From positions 124,001 through 188,000 of the forward strand of contig CAWFYS010000019.1 in assembly GCA_963820075.1 (NCBI GenBank): a stretch of DNA of 64,000 nucleotides, written 5' to 3'. Within the stretch, counting starts at the first letter, position 1. Every line of letters begins with the position of its first letter. This document shows positions 8,208-16,875 of this stretch, piece by piece. The notes beneath the pieces were generated by a model. It made no database searches. It saw nothing but the letters and a program-made list of their open reading frames with translations, and had not been told where the DNA came from. Source of the stretch: Kumtagia sp963820075 (GTDB lineage: Bacteria; Pseudomonadota; Alphaproteobacteria; Rhizobiales; Rhizobiaceae). The position numbers were made by a program, and so were the translations under genes.

Positions 8208-9134
8208 ATGGCGCTGGCCGGTACGGAAGCTGTGAACGCGAAGGCGAGGGGGCTCGATCAGCAATCGCCCTCCGAAATTTTGCGCATGCTTGCCGAGGCG
8301 CAGGTCGAGGCGGCCCAAAGCGCGCAAGGCGCGGTCGCGGCGATCGCCGAGGCAGCGAATCTCGCTGCCGGCCGATTGTCCAATGGCGGCCGTCTCTTCT
8401 ACGCGGCGGCTGGGAGTTCGGCGCTGATGGCGCTGGCCGACGGGCTCGAACTGCCGGGCACGTATGGAATCTCGCGCGATCGCGTGATCGTGCTGATTGC
8501 CGGCGGTCGTCAGGCTCTTACTGATCTGGCCGGCGGCCCCGAGGACGATGGCCAATCGGCCGTGGACGAATTGTCGGGGCATGGTCTGGGCGAAGGCGAC
8601 TGTCTTGTCGCGGTATCGGCCAGCGGCACGACGCCATACGCGGTCGCGGCACTCAAGGAAGCGCGCCGGCGCGGCGCGGCCACGATAGGCATGGCCAACA
8701 ATGCGGGCACGCCGCTCGTTCTTTGCGCCGATGTCGGCATTGTTCTTGCCACGCCGCCCGAAATGATCGCCGGTTCGACGCGAATGGGTGCGGGAACGGC
8801 GCAGAAGATCGCGCTCAACATGCTGTCGACGCTGGTCGCCATCCACCTCGGCCATGTGCATGAGGGCTATATGGTCAATCTCAGAGCCGACAACATGAAG
8901 CTGCGCGACCGCGCGGCGCGGATCGTTTCGGCCATTGCGGGTTGCGGACGCGAGGAAGCCGCGCTTTGGCTGGAGAAGGCCGGCGGCTCGGTCAAGTCCG
9001 CCATATTGCTCGCCGCCGGTGCCGCCGATACGGCCGCCGCGGAACGTCTGTTGGCTGGAGCCGGCCAGAAGCTCAGGCTGGCTCTTGCCAGACTAGAAGA
9101 GGGGAGCGCAGGCTCTCGCCATAACGGAACCTGA
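8208..9134 (+). CDS. murQ: N-acetylmuramic acid 6-phosphate etherase
   Basis: Cleaves the lactyl ether of MurNAc-6-P to give GlcNAc-6-P and lactate in cell-wall recycling. The 308-residue protein starts at ATG 8208, seven bases after a strong aaggaggaag site. The SIS domain has RLFYAAAGSSALMAL (about residues 62-76), VAVSASGTTPYAVAAL and the hallmark AGSTRMGAGTAQK (about 192-204); family members usually read STRMKAGTAQK. The C-terminal helical part is intact. Its product is the substrate of nagA on the divergent operon, so the locus joins muramic acid and glucosamine recycling. Confidence 0.92.
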   Translation: MALAGTEAVNAKARGLDQQSPSEILRMLAEAQVEAAQSAQGAVAAIAEAANLAAGRLSNGGRLFYAAAGSSALMALADGLELPGTYGISRDRVIVLIAGGRQALTDLAGGPEDDGQSAVDELSGHGLGEGDCLVAVSASGTTPYAVAALKEARRRGAATIGMANNAGTPLVLCADVGIVLATPPEMIAGSTRMGAGTAQKIALNMLSTLVAIHLGHVHEGYMVNLRADNMKLRDRAARIVSAIAGCGREEAALWLEKAGGSVKSAILLAAGAADTAAAERLLAGAGQKLRLALARLEEGSAGSRHNGT

Positions 9135-9159
9135 ACGGGTCAAAACAGGGAGACTAAGA

Positions 9160-10419
9160 ATGAAAACGAGACTTTTGACAACGCTCCTCATGAGCTCCAG
9201 CGTGCTCGCCTCCTCGGGGCTGGCCCTGGCGCAGGACAAGACGATCACCATCGAAAGCTGGCGCAACGACGACCTCGCCATCTGGCAGGAGAAGTTGATC
9301 CCGGCCTTCGAGGCCAAGAATCCGGGCATCAAGGTCGTGTTCGCGCCGTCGGCGCCGACCGAATACAACGCCGCGCTCAACGCGAAGCTCGATGCCGGTT
9401 CGGCTGGCGACCTCATCACCTGCCGTCCCTTCGACGCCTCGCTCGACCTCTACACCAAGGGTCATCTCGCCGATCTGACTTCACTGGCGGGAATGGAGAA
9501 CTTCTCCGACGTCGCCAAGTCCGCCTGGCAGACCGACGACGGCAAGGCGACGTTCTGCGTGCCGATGGCCTCGGTCATCCACGGCTTCATCTACAACAAG
9601 GACGCCTTCGACAAGCTCGGCATCACGCCGCCGGCAACCGAGGCGGAGTTCTATGCGGCGCTGGACAAGATCAAGGCCGACGGCACCTACATTCCGATGG
9701 CCATGGGCACGAAGGACCTCTGGGAAGCCGCGACCATGGCTTATCAGAATATCGGCCCGAACTACTGGAAGGGCGAGGAAGGCCGCCTTGCGCTGCTCGC
9801 CGGCACGCAAAAGCTCACCGATCCGCAGTGGGTCGAGCCGTTTGCGGCGCTCGCCAAGTGGAAGCCGTATCTCGGCGAGGGCTTCGAGGCGCAGACCTAT
9901 CCCGACAGCCAGAACCTTTTCACGCTCGGCCGGGCTGCGATCTACCCCGCCGGTTCGTGGGAAATCACCGGATTCAACACGCAGGCCCAGTTCAAGATGG
10001 GCGCCTTCCCGCCGCCCGTGAAGAATGCCGGCGACACCTGCTACATCTCCGACCACACCGACATCGCCATCGGCCTCAATTCCAAGAGCCCGAACGCCGA
10101 CGCCGCCAAGACCTTCCTGTCATGGGTCGCTTCGCCGGATTTCGCCACCATTTACGCCAACGCGCTGCCCGGCTTCTTCAGCCTGAACAATGCACCGGTG
10201 AAGATGGAGGATCCGCTGGCCCAGGAATTCGTCTCCTGGCGCGAGAAGTGCAAGCCGACGATCCGCTCGACCTATCAGATCCTGTCGCGCGGCACGCCGA
10301 ATCTCGAGAACGAGACCTGGGTTACATCGGCCAATGTGATCAACGGCACGGAGACCCCGGAGGACGCGGGCAAGAAGCTGCAGGCAGGCCTCGACGCCTG
10401 GTTCAAGCCGGCTAAATAA
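9160..10419 (+). CDS. ABC transporter substrate-binding protein for a sugar (probable amino sugar), periplasmic
   Basis: 419 residues, solute-binding family 1. A Sec signal peptide covers about residues 1-24 (LLTTLLMSSSVLASSGLALA, cleavage near AQD). The mature part has the typical two-lobe pattern, with IESWRNDDLAIW, IHGFIYNKDAFDKLG and PAGSWEITGF, where the last tryptophan usually stacks on sugar. The gene follows murQ by 25 bases and precedes two permeases and an ATPase, so it is the specificity component of that importer. Context suggests GlcNAc, chitobiose or a muropeptide sugar; the ligand is not proven. Confidence 0.88.
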   Translation: MKTRLLTTLLMSSSVLASSGLALAQDKTITIESWRNDDLAIWQEKLIPAFEAKNPGIKVVFAPSAPTEYNAALNAKLDAGSAGDLITCRPFDASLDLYTKGHLADLTSLAGMENFSDVAKSAWQTDDGKATFCVPMASVIHGFIYNKDAFDKLGITPPATEAEFYAALDKIKADGTYIPMAMGTKDLWEAATMAYQNIGPNYWKGEEGRLALLAGTQKLTDPQWVEPFAALAKWKPYLGEGFEAQTYPDSQNLFTLGRAAIYPAGSWEITGFNTQAQFKMGAFPPPVKNAGDTCYISDHTDIAIGLNSKSPNADAAKTFLSWVASPDFATIYANALPGFFSLNNAPVKMEDPLAQEFVSWREKCKPTIRSTYQILSRGTPNLENETWVTSANVINGTETPEDAGKKLQAGLDAWFKPAK

Positions 10420-10433
10420 TTACGATCGTCGAA

Positions 10434-10463
10434 CTCCTTCCCCGTCAAAATGCGGGGAAGGAG
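10434..10463 (+). terminator. Strong hairpin between the binding-protein gene and the permease genes
   Basis: A perfect 11-bp stem (CTCCTTCCCCG / CGGGGAAGGAG) with an 8-base loop begins 14 bases after the binding-protein stop. No U-run follows. It is more likely a processing or attenuation element that keeps binding-protein mRNA more abundant than permease mRNA than a full terminator. The rest of the gap to 10656 shows no gene. Confidence 0.6.
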
Positions 10464-10655
10464 CCCTTGCAGCCGAATTGCGGCGCACGATACGCCCTCG
10501 TCCTCCACCCTCGTCGGACCCTGCACGCCAATAGCTGCGGGTTCGATGGCGACACAGGATTTTCCCAAGTCGTTTGCGGCGGGCGATCCGGCGGCGCATG
10601 AATGGCAGCCACATAGTCGACAGTTGAACCGCGTTTCCATGTGAAGGACCGGACC

Positions 10656-11584
10656 ATGGCCAATTCCACGATCAAAAAGCCCTTTCGCTGGCACATCATC
10701 GTGTTCCTGGCGCCGGCCTTTCTCGTCTACACCGCCTTCATGATCGTGCCGCTGGCCGGCACCTTGCAGCTATCGCTGTTTCGCCGGATCGACCAGCAAC
10801 TGGTCTATGTCGGCCTCGATAATTTCCGCATGCTGTTCGGCGATGCGCGCTGGTCGGTGAATTTCTGGAACGCGCTCGGCAACAATGTCTGGTTCTTCAT
10901 CGTCCACATGCTGGTGCAGAACCCGATCGGCGTGGTTCTGGCGGCGCTGCTGTCCAGCCCGAAGCTGCGCTTTCGATGCCTTCTACCGCACCGCGATCTT
11001 CATCCCGACCATCCTCTCCTTCGTCATCGTCGGCTTCGTCTGGAAGCTGATCCTCTCGCCGCTGTGGGGTGTCGCGCCTTCGCTGCTCGACATGGTCTGG
11101 CTTGAAGAGCCTGTTCACGCCCTGGCTGGGCAAGGAGGAATACGCGCTGACGACGCTGAGCCTGATTTCGGTGTGGCAGTTCGTCGGCATTCCGATGATG
11201 CTGATCTATGCCGCGCTGCTCTCCATTCCCGACGAGGTGATCGAGGCGGCCGAATGCGACGGCATCACCGGCATGGCGCAATTCTGGAAGATCAAGCTGC
11301 CGCTCATCCTGCCGTCGATCGGCATCATCTCGATCCTCACCTTCGTCGGCAATTTCAACGCCTTCGACCTCATCTACACGGCGCAGGGCGCGCTTGCCGG
11401 CCCGAATTTCTCGACCGACATCCTCGGCACCTTCCTCTACCGCGCCTTCTTCGGCTTCCAGCTTCAGCTTGGCGATCCGAACATGGGTGCGACCATCGCC
11501 ACGATGATGTTCTTCATCATCCTCGCCGGTGTCTGCGTCTATCTTTTCGCCATCCAGACGCGCCTGCGTCGCTACCAGTTCTAA
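10656..11584 (+). pseudogene. ABC sugar transporter permease 1 (MalF/UgpA-like), broken by two one-base insertions as read
   Basis: The product is an inner-membrane permease of the binding-protein-dependent family. The reading passes through three frames. It starts at ATG 10656 (MANSTIKKPFRW..., TM1 FLAPAFLVYTAFMIVPLAG), shifts near 10971 where removing one T of TTT joins LSSPKLR to FDAFYRTAIFIPTILSF, and shifts again near 11098 where removing one T joins SLLDMV to GLKSLFTPWLGKEEY. The repaired protein is about 308 residues, the family norm, and includes the EAA loop EVIEAAECDGITGMAQFWKI. All domains remain, so sequencing error is more likely than decay. It is the membrane partner of the second permease. 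Confidence 0.8.
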
Positions 11585-11639
11585 GCGAGGTCATGCCGAT
11601 GTCCTCCACCCCGCTCCACCCGTTTGCGAGGAAAGTGCA

Positions 11640-12479
11640 ATGAGCAGCGCCACCGCCTCTCCCGCGCGCAGCATCGCTGCCCATTCGGTGCTGATCGCCT
11701 ATACGGTGATCGCGCTGTTCCCGGTCTTCCTGATCGTCATCAACTCGTTCAAGTCGCGCAACGCGATCTTCCGCTCGCCGCTTTCCCTGCCGACGGCCGA
11801 GACCTTCGATCCGGTCGGCTATACGACAGTCATGGCGCAGGGCGACTTCATCCAGTATTTCCAGAACAGCCTGGTGGTCACGGTCGGCTCGCTGTTCTTC
11901 GTCATCCTGTTCGGCGCGATGGCGGCCTTCGCGCTCTCGGAATACCGCTTTCGCGGCAATACGCTCACCGGCCTCTATCTGGCGCTTGGCATCATGATTC
12001 CGATCCGTCTCGGCACGGTGGCGATCCTGCAGATCATGGTGGCGAGCGGACTGGTCAACACGCTGACGGCGCTGATCCTCGTCTACACGGCGCAGGGCCT
12101 GCCGCTCTGCATCTTCATCCTGTCGGAGTTCATGAAGACCGTCTCGGACGACCTCAAGAATGCCGGGCGCATCGACGGGCTTTCGGAATACCGCATCTTC
12201 TTCCGCCTGGTGCTGCCGCTGGTGCGGCCGGCGATGGCCACGGTCGCGGTGTTCACCATGATCCCGATCTGGAACGATCTGTGGTTCCCGCTGATCCTGG
12301 CGCCGTCGGAGGGCACCAAGACGGTGACGCTCGGCGCGCAGATCTTCATCGGCCAGTTCGTCACCAACTGGAACGCGGTGCTGGCCGCGCTGTCGCTGGC
12401 GATCCTGCCGGTGCTCATCCTCTATCTGATCTTCTCGCGGCAGCTTATCCGCGGCATCACCTCGGGAGCGGTCAAATGA
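11640..12479 (+). CDS. ABC sugar transporter permease 2 (MalG-like)
   Basis: 279 residues with six predicted membrane helices, the first near residues 15-35 (VLIAYTVIALFPVFLIVINSF). The cytoplasmic EAA loop (LKNAGRIDGLSEYRIFFRLVLP) contacts the ATPase. ATG 11640 follows a gcgaggaaa site. The stop overlaps the start of the oxidoreductase gene (ATGA). With the first permease, the binding protein and the ATPase it forms a complete importer of the carbohydrate uptake CUT1 type, probably for a peptidoglycan- or chitin-derived sugar. Confidence 0.9.
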   Translation: MSSATASPARSIAAHSVLIAYTVIALFPVFLIVINSFKSRNAIFRSPLSLPTAETFDPVGYTTVMAQGDFIQYFQNSLVVTVGSLFFVILFGAMAAFALSEYRFRGNTLTGLYLALGIMIPIRLGTVAILQIMVASGLVNTLTALILVYTAQGLPLCIFILSEFMKTVSDDLKNAGRIDGLSEYRIFFRLVLPLVRPAMATVAVFTMIPIWNDLWFPLILAPSEGTKTVTLGAQIFIGQFVTNWNAVLAALSLAILPVLILYLIFSRQLIRGITSGAVK

Positions 12480-13537
12480 ACGCGCAAGCACCATTGCGCG
12501 TTGTCGTCGCCGGCCTCGGCAATATGGGCCGAAGCCATGCGCTCGCCTATGAGACGAATCCCGGCTTCGAGATTGCCGCGCTCGTCAACCGCTCCGATCC
12601 GGTTTTGCCGGCGGAACTCGCGCGCCACGAGGTGCGCCGCTCATTCGAGGAGGCGCTGCGCGACGAGAAACCGGATGTCGCGTCGATCAACACCTATTCC
12701 GACAGCCACGCCGCCTATGCGGTGCAGGCTCTGGAAGCGGGTTGTCACGTGTTCGTGGAAAAGCCGCTGGCGACGACCGTCGCGGACGCCGAGCGCGTCG
12801 TGGCGGCGGCAAGCGCCAACGGCCGCAAGCTGGTGGTGGGCTATATCCTGCGCCACCATCCCTCCTGGGTGCGGCTGATCGCCGAGGCGCGGGCGCTGGG
12901 CGGGCCATATGTTTTCCGCATGAATCTCAATCAGCAGTCCAGCGGCCCGACCTGGGAAACGCACAAGCAACTGATGAAGACCACGTCGCCCATCGTCGAC
13001 TGCGGTGTGCATTACCTCGACGTGATGTGCCAGATCACCGACGCCAGGCCGGTCGAGGTGCGCGGCATGGGGCTGAGGCTGTCGGACGAGATCGATCCGC
13101 AAATGTACAATTACGGCCACCTTCAGGTTCTGTTCGAAGACGGCTCGGTCGGCTGGTACGAGGCCGGCTGGGGGCCGATGATGTCGGAGACGGCGTTTTT
13201 CGTGAAGGATGTGATCTCGCCCAGGGGCTGCGTCTCCATCGTGATGAGCGATAGCGCGAAGTCCGACGACATCGACACGCACACCAGGACCTCGGTGATC
13301 CGCCTGCACGGCGCGTCACTTGGTCCGGACGCCAAATTCGCGCAGGCCGACCGCGACCTCTCCATGGAGGGCGAACCGGGCCATCAGAACCTTTGCGATC
13401 TCGAGCAGGCTTTCCTGCTGCGGACGATCCGCGAGGACCTCGACCTGACCCGCCACATGAACGATGCGGTGAAGTCGCTCGCCGTCTGTCTCGCCGCCGA
13501 TGAGAGCGTGCGGACAGGCAAAGCCGTCAAACTCTAA
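12476..13537 (+). CDS. Gfo/Idh/MocA-family NAD(P)-dependent oxidoreductase
   Basis: 353 residues. The Rossmann dinucleotide site is VVVAGLGNMGRSHALAY (about residues 9-25), and the family's EKPLATT motif (about 96-102) supplies the catalytic-site lysine. The C-terminal sheet domain carries DCGVHYLDVMC, the usual position of the catalytic histidine. The start overlaps the upstream permease stop by four bases, so it is coupled to the transporter. It probably oxidises or epimerises an imported sugar or its lactone; the substrate cannot be told from sequence. Inclusion in this operon suggests the importer's ligand is modified, not only phosphorylated. Confidence 0.87.
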   Translation: MNAQAPLRVVVAGLGNMGRSHALAYETNPGFEIAALVNRSDPVLPAELARHEVRRSFEEALRDEKPDVASINTYSDSHAAYAVQALEAGCHVFVEKPLATTVADAERVVAAASANGRKLVVGYILRHHPSWVRLIAEARALGGPYVFRMNLNQQSSGPTWETHKQLMKTTSPIVDCGVHYLDVMCQITDARPVEVRGMGLRLSDEIDPQMYNYGHLQVLFEDGSVGWYEAGWGPMMSETAFFVKDVISPRGCVSIVMSDSAKSDDIDTHTRTSVIRLHGASLGPDAKFAQADRDLSMEGEPGHQNLCDLEQAFLLRTIREDLDLTRHMNDAVKSLAVCLAADESVRTGKAVKL

Positions 13538-13552
13538 GGAAGGGGATTCGCC

Positions 13553-14554
13553 TTGGGCTCCCTCAAGATCGAGAATGTAACGAAATCCTTTGGCAAGGTA
13601 GATGTGCTGAAGGGCATCGACCTCGACGTGGAAGACGGCGAGTTCGTCGTTTTCGTCGGGCCGTCCGGCTGCGGCAAGTCCACCTTGCTGCGCGTCATCG
13701 CCGGGCTGGAGGATGCGACCTCCGGCAAGGTGCTGATCGATGGCATCAACGTCGTCAACACGCCGCCGGCCAAACGCGGCATCGCCATGGTGTTCCAGTC
13801 CTACGCGCTCTATCCGCATCTCACCGTGCGCGACAATATGGGGCTTGGGCTGAAGCAGGCAGGCACGCCGGCGCCGGAGATCGACAAGCGCATAGGCATC
13901 GCCTCGACCATGCTGTCGCTCGAACCCTATCTGCAGCGCCGCCCCGCCGAACTCTCCGGCGGCCAGCGCCAGCGCGTCGCCATCGGCCGGGCGGTCGTGC
14001 GCGAACCGAAACTGTTCCTGTTCGACGAACCGCTGTCCAATCTCGACGCGGCGCTGCGCGTCAATACGCGGCTGGAAATCGCCCAGCTTCACCGGCGGCT
14101 GAAGGCAACGATGATCTATGTCACGCATGATCAGGTCGAGGCGATGACGCTAGCCGACAAGATCGTGGTGCTGAACGCCGGCAAGATCGAGCAGGTCGGC
14201 GCGCCGATGGAACTCTACAGAAATCCGGCCAACGAATTCGTAGCCGGCTTCATCGGCTCGCCGAAGATGAATCTTATCGATGGCACGCGTCTTGGCGAAG
14301 GCCAAGCCAAAACGGTCGGCGTGCGGCCTGAACACCTTTCGGTCAGCCCGTCTTCCGGCGACTGGAAGGGCACGGTGGTGCATGCCGAGCACCTCGGCGC
14401 CGACACCAACCTCTACCTCGACACGGACAAGGCGGGGCTGATCATCGCGCGCATCTTCGGCGAGTACAAGGCCGAGCCGGGTGCCGCGCTCTACGCCACC
14501 CCGCATCCGGGCAAGACCTATCGCTTCGATGCGGAAGGCCGGGCGCTCCGGTAG
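13553..14554 (+). CDS. ABC sugar transporter ATP-binding protein (UgpC/MsmK type)
   Basis: 333 residues. Walker A GPSGCGKST (about 37-45), Q-loop VFQSYALYPH, signature LSGGQRQRVAIGRA and Walker B LFLFDEPLSNLD are all intact. The C-terminal TOBE/MalK-type regulatory domain (from about residue 235) is present but short. The start is TTG 13553, with aaggaagggg eight bases before it; no ATG fits better. It is the last gene of the rightward amino-sugar operon. ATPases of this type can serve several CUT1 importers. It ends 29 bases from the convergent ligD fragment. Confidence 0.9.
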   Translation: MGSLKIENVTKSFGKVDVLKGIDLDVEDGEFVVFVGPSGCGKSTLLRVIAGLEDATSGKVLIDGINVVNTPPAKRGIAMVFQSYALYPHLTVRDNMGLGLKQAGTPAPEIDKRIGIASTMLSLEPYLQRRPAELSGGQRQRVAIGRAVVREPKLFLFDEPLSNLDAALRVNTRLEIAQLHRRLKATMIYVTHDQVEAMTLADKIVVLNAGKIEQVGAPMELYRNPANEFVAGFIGSPKMNLIDGTRLGEGQAKTVGVRPEHLSVSPSSGDWKGTVVHAEHLGADTNLYLDTDKAGLIIARIFGEYKAEPGAALYATPHPGKTYRFDAEGRALR

Positions 14555-14583
14555 AGACGCCGGATCGCATCCGTTTCCAAGCG

Positions 14584-15447
14584 TTATGTCGTCGGGTCAA
14601 ATGCCTTGCCCGCCCCAAAAAACCCCGCCCATGGGTCGGACGCCTTCAGCCCGGTTTGCAGGGCCTCGTTGCCTATCGCAAAGCGATCCGGTGTGAGCGT
14701 GTCGTCAAGCGCGTCCCAGGGGACAGGCATCGACACGGTCGCTTCGGGCTTGGCGCGTGCCGAATAGGGCGCGACGGTCGTCGAACCGCGGCCGTTCCGC
14801 AGATAGTCGATGAAGATGCGGCCCGTACGCGCTTTCTTCGACAGCGTCGCCGTATACCGATCCGGCTCGGCCTCGGCCATCGCCTGCGCGAAATCATGGG
14901 CGAATTGCTTGACCGCCGCCCAATCGGCCTTCGGCTTCACCGGAACGACGACGTGGAATCCCTTGCCGCCCGAGGTCTTCAGGAAAGACGGGAGCTCCAT
15001 TGCGTCAAGCTTCTGCTTCACGGCTCGCGTCGCATGGCGCACCGCCTCGACGTCCAGCCCTTCATCCGGATCGAGGTCGAAAATGATCTGGTCGGGCGTG
15101 TCGATCGCGTCAATGGTCGCGCCCCAGATATGGACCTCGACGGCGCTGAACTGGACAAGTGCCGCCAGCCCGTCGAAGTCGCGGATGAACAGAAGCTCTT
15201 CGCCGTCCTGCGGGTCGTTCATCGTGACGATCAACTCGGGCATGCCCTTGGAGGCGTGTTTTTGGAAGAACCGCTGGCCCTCGACGCCATCCGGCGCACG
15301 TACCAGGCTGAGGGGCCTGTTGACGATAAAGCGCTCCATACGCGGCCACACCGCCTTGTAGTGGTCGAGCAGACCTTGCTTGCTGATACCGGCTTGCGGC
15401 CACAGCAGTCTGTCGGGGTTGCTGAGGATCACGGAAGTCCCTTCCAC
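14584..15447 (-). CDS. Stand-alone LigD-type polymerase/primase domain (NHEJ), probably a 5'-truncated ligD
   Basis: 287 residues from GTG 15447, covering only the archaeo-eukaryotic primase-like polymerase domain of LigD. It has DRLLWPQAGISKQGLLDHY at the start, the metal-binding FDLDPDEGLD, SGGKGFHVVVPV and DYLRNGRGSTTVAPYSARAK. In most rhizobial LigD proteins this domain is the C-terminus of an 800-900-residue fusion with phosphoesterase and ligase domains. Here the upstream frame runs straight into repeat B1 (15522-15627), whose translation yields an unrelated N-terminus if the frame is extended to 15606. Either a free polymerase subunit or the remnant of a truncated fusion is possible. 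No ku gene is visible. Confidence 0.8.
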   Translation of the reverse strand: MEGTSVILSNPDRLLWPQAGISKQGLLDHYKAVWPRMERFIVNRPLSLVRAPDGVEGQRFFQKHASKGMPELIVTMNDPQDGEELLFIRDFDGLAALVQFSAVEVHIWGATIDAIDTPDQIIFDLDPDEGLDVEAVRHATRAVKQKLDAMELPSFLKTSGGKGFHVVVPVKPKADWAAVKQFAHDFAQAMAEAEPDRYTATLSKKARTGRIFIDYLRNGRGSTTVAPYSARAKPEATVSMPVPWDALDDTLTPDRFAIGNEALQTGLKASDPWAGFFGAGKAFDPTT

Positions 15448-15521
15448 GTTTTTCCCGGACCGATCGCAGTTTTCACGGCGCTGAACGAAGCGTGAATGCC
15501 CGCGCGCAGAAGCAGGCATCC

Positions 15522-15627
15522 TAAGCAGACTTGCGTGGCTTCGCCCACGGTTCGCCTGCTTAGCCTCTTCTTTTTGTCGCAGGTTTCTGTCGGAAAACCG
15601 TGACACACTTTTCCGGAACCTGCTTAG
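15522..15627 (+). repeat. Intergenic repeat family B, copy 1
   Basis: About 106 bp beginning TAAGCAGACTTGCGTGGC and ending CCGGAACCTGCTTAG, nearly identical to 34318-34422 and 59657-59762, with a reversed partial copy at 23522-23590. The ends are mutually similar in inverted sense (TAAGCAG / CTGCTTA). It lies at the 5' edge of the ligD fragment. Confidence 0.8.
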
Positions 15628-15734
15628 CGATTTCCTGCACTGGCGCCGCCTTTCCTTTCGCGGGTTTCGCCTGACCCGGAAAGCCTCGCGAGCAACGCCT
15701 GATGCTTGCCGGAGTTCCGTGGAAATGGCATGCG

Positions 15735-16238
15735 ATGGCGATGGGCACCGTTCGCGGATATTCGGTCGAAATGCTGGACCTTGCCAAGGCGAGGCAGGAA
15801 AGCGCGCTCGCGCTGAATAACGCGCACGCGACCGAATTGTCCTGGCTGGAGCCGCACGAGTTTAGCCGCCTCGTTGCCGAGGCGTTCCACGCACGCGCGG
15901 TCGGCGAGTGCGACGCATTCCTCATCGCCTTTGATCAGCACGCCGACTATCAAAGCCCGAACTTCCTGTGGTTCCGCTCCCGCTATGAGCGATTCGTCTA
16001 TGTCGACCGCGTCGTTGTGGCTGCTTCGGCGCGCGGGCGGGGACTGGCGCGCGCGCTCTATGCGGATCTTTTCGGCAAGGCGTCGGACGCAGGTCATCGA
16101 ACCGTCACTTGCGAGGTCAATGCCGAGCCGCCGAATCCGGCCTCGGATGCCTTTCATGCCGCCCTCGGTTTCGTGGTGGTGGGTAGCGCCGCGATCCAAT
16201 CGGCCAAGAAAGTGCGTTACTATGCCCGGGACCTGTAG
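15735..16238 (+). CDS. GNAT-family N-acetyltransferase
   Basis: About 167 residues (178 if ATG 15702 is used). The acetyl-CoA motif A is VDRVVVAASARGRGLARALYADLF (landmarks: RVVVAASARGRGLARAL), followed by a conserved beta-strand EVNAEPPNPASDAFHAALGF, where the NPAS...F pattern is usual near the GNAT C-terminus. The acceptor substrate is unknown; similar proteins are annotated only as GNAT. ATG 15735 has a weak ggaaat site. The gene stands alone between repeat B1 and a small exported protein. Confidence 0.78.
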   Translation: MAMGTVRGYSVEMLDLAKARQESALALNNAHATELSWLEPHEFSRLVAEAFHARAVGECDAFLIAFDQHADYQSPNFLWFRSRYERFVYVDRVVVAASARGRGLARALYADLFGKASDAGHRTVTCEVNAEPPNPASDAFHAALGFVVVGSAAIQSAKKVRYYARDL

Positions 16239-16305
16239 CGGGCACTTCGCGGCAACGGAATGTTAACGGTATCGAAGTTCTAATGAATCGCTTGCACGGG
16301 CGGTT

Positions 16306-16671
16306 ATGGAACGCGCCCGAGAGAGCGGTTGCCTCGCCGTGGCGATTTCGATGATGGACAGCATCAGACTTTACAGATGGGCCGGCATTCTGGCGCTGTG
16401 CGCCTTCGCCGCCGCGATTTCCGCCAGTAGCGCGGCGCCGCGCGTCCCGCGCGTGGACGCCGTCCATGCGGTGTCGCCGGAAACCACGTCCGGCATCGCC
16501 ACGGAGAATGCCATTCGGCAAGACGTTGCGCAGCGCTTCGAGGATGCGCCCTACGGCGTCGATCCGATGGTGACCGGGCCGGTCAGCACGGCATTCAGGC
16601 AGACGCAACGGGCCGCGGGCTGCGACAGCGCGGTGTGGCCGAACATTTCCGCCGTCTGCTACCCGGACTGA
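16306..16671 (+). CDS. Small exported protein of unknown function
   Basis: 121 residues from ATG 16306, or 106 from ATG 16351. A hydrophobic segment (WAGILALCAFAAAISASSAA) near the N-terminus is a probable Sec signal peptide with cleavage around SAA-PRV. The mature part is short and ends in two cysteines (CDSAVWPNISAVCYPD) that could form a disulfide in the periplasm. I do not recognise the family. The ribosome site is weak for both starts. Confidence 0.5.
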   Translation: MERARESGCLAVAISMMDSIRLYRWAGILALCAFAAAISASSAAPRVPRVDAVHAVSPETTSGIATENAIRQDVAQRFEDAPYGVDPMVTGPVSTAFRQTQRAAGCDSAVWPNISAVCYPD

Positions 16672-16875
16672 AGTGCTTTTGGCGCGGCTCGCGTGGGGCT
16701 TGAAACTAACCTCCGACTGTTCGCGCCGCCCCTCATCGCACCGACGATCAAAGCTTAGGGCCGCTGGTATGAAGCGATGAAGAGCGTGCAGCGAAGCCCC
16801 CTCCGCGTCGACCTTTTCCTTCGGGCCAGGCAAGTGTGCCGCGGGGAACACATCAATCCTCGGCCAGCTCCTTCG

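Noticed and set aside
15448..15606. N-terminal extension of the ligD fragment
   Set aside because: The added residues translate repeat B1 (also found at two unrelated loci), so they are not LigD sequence.
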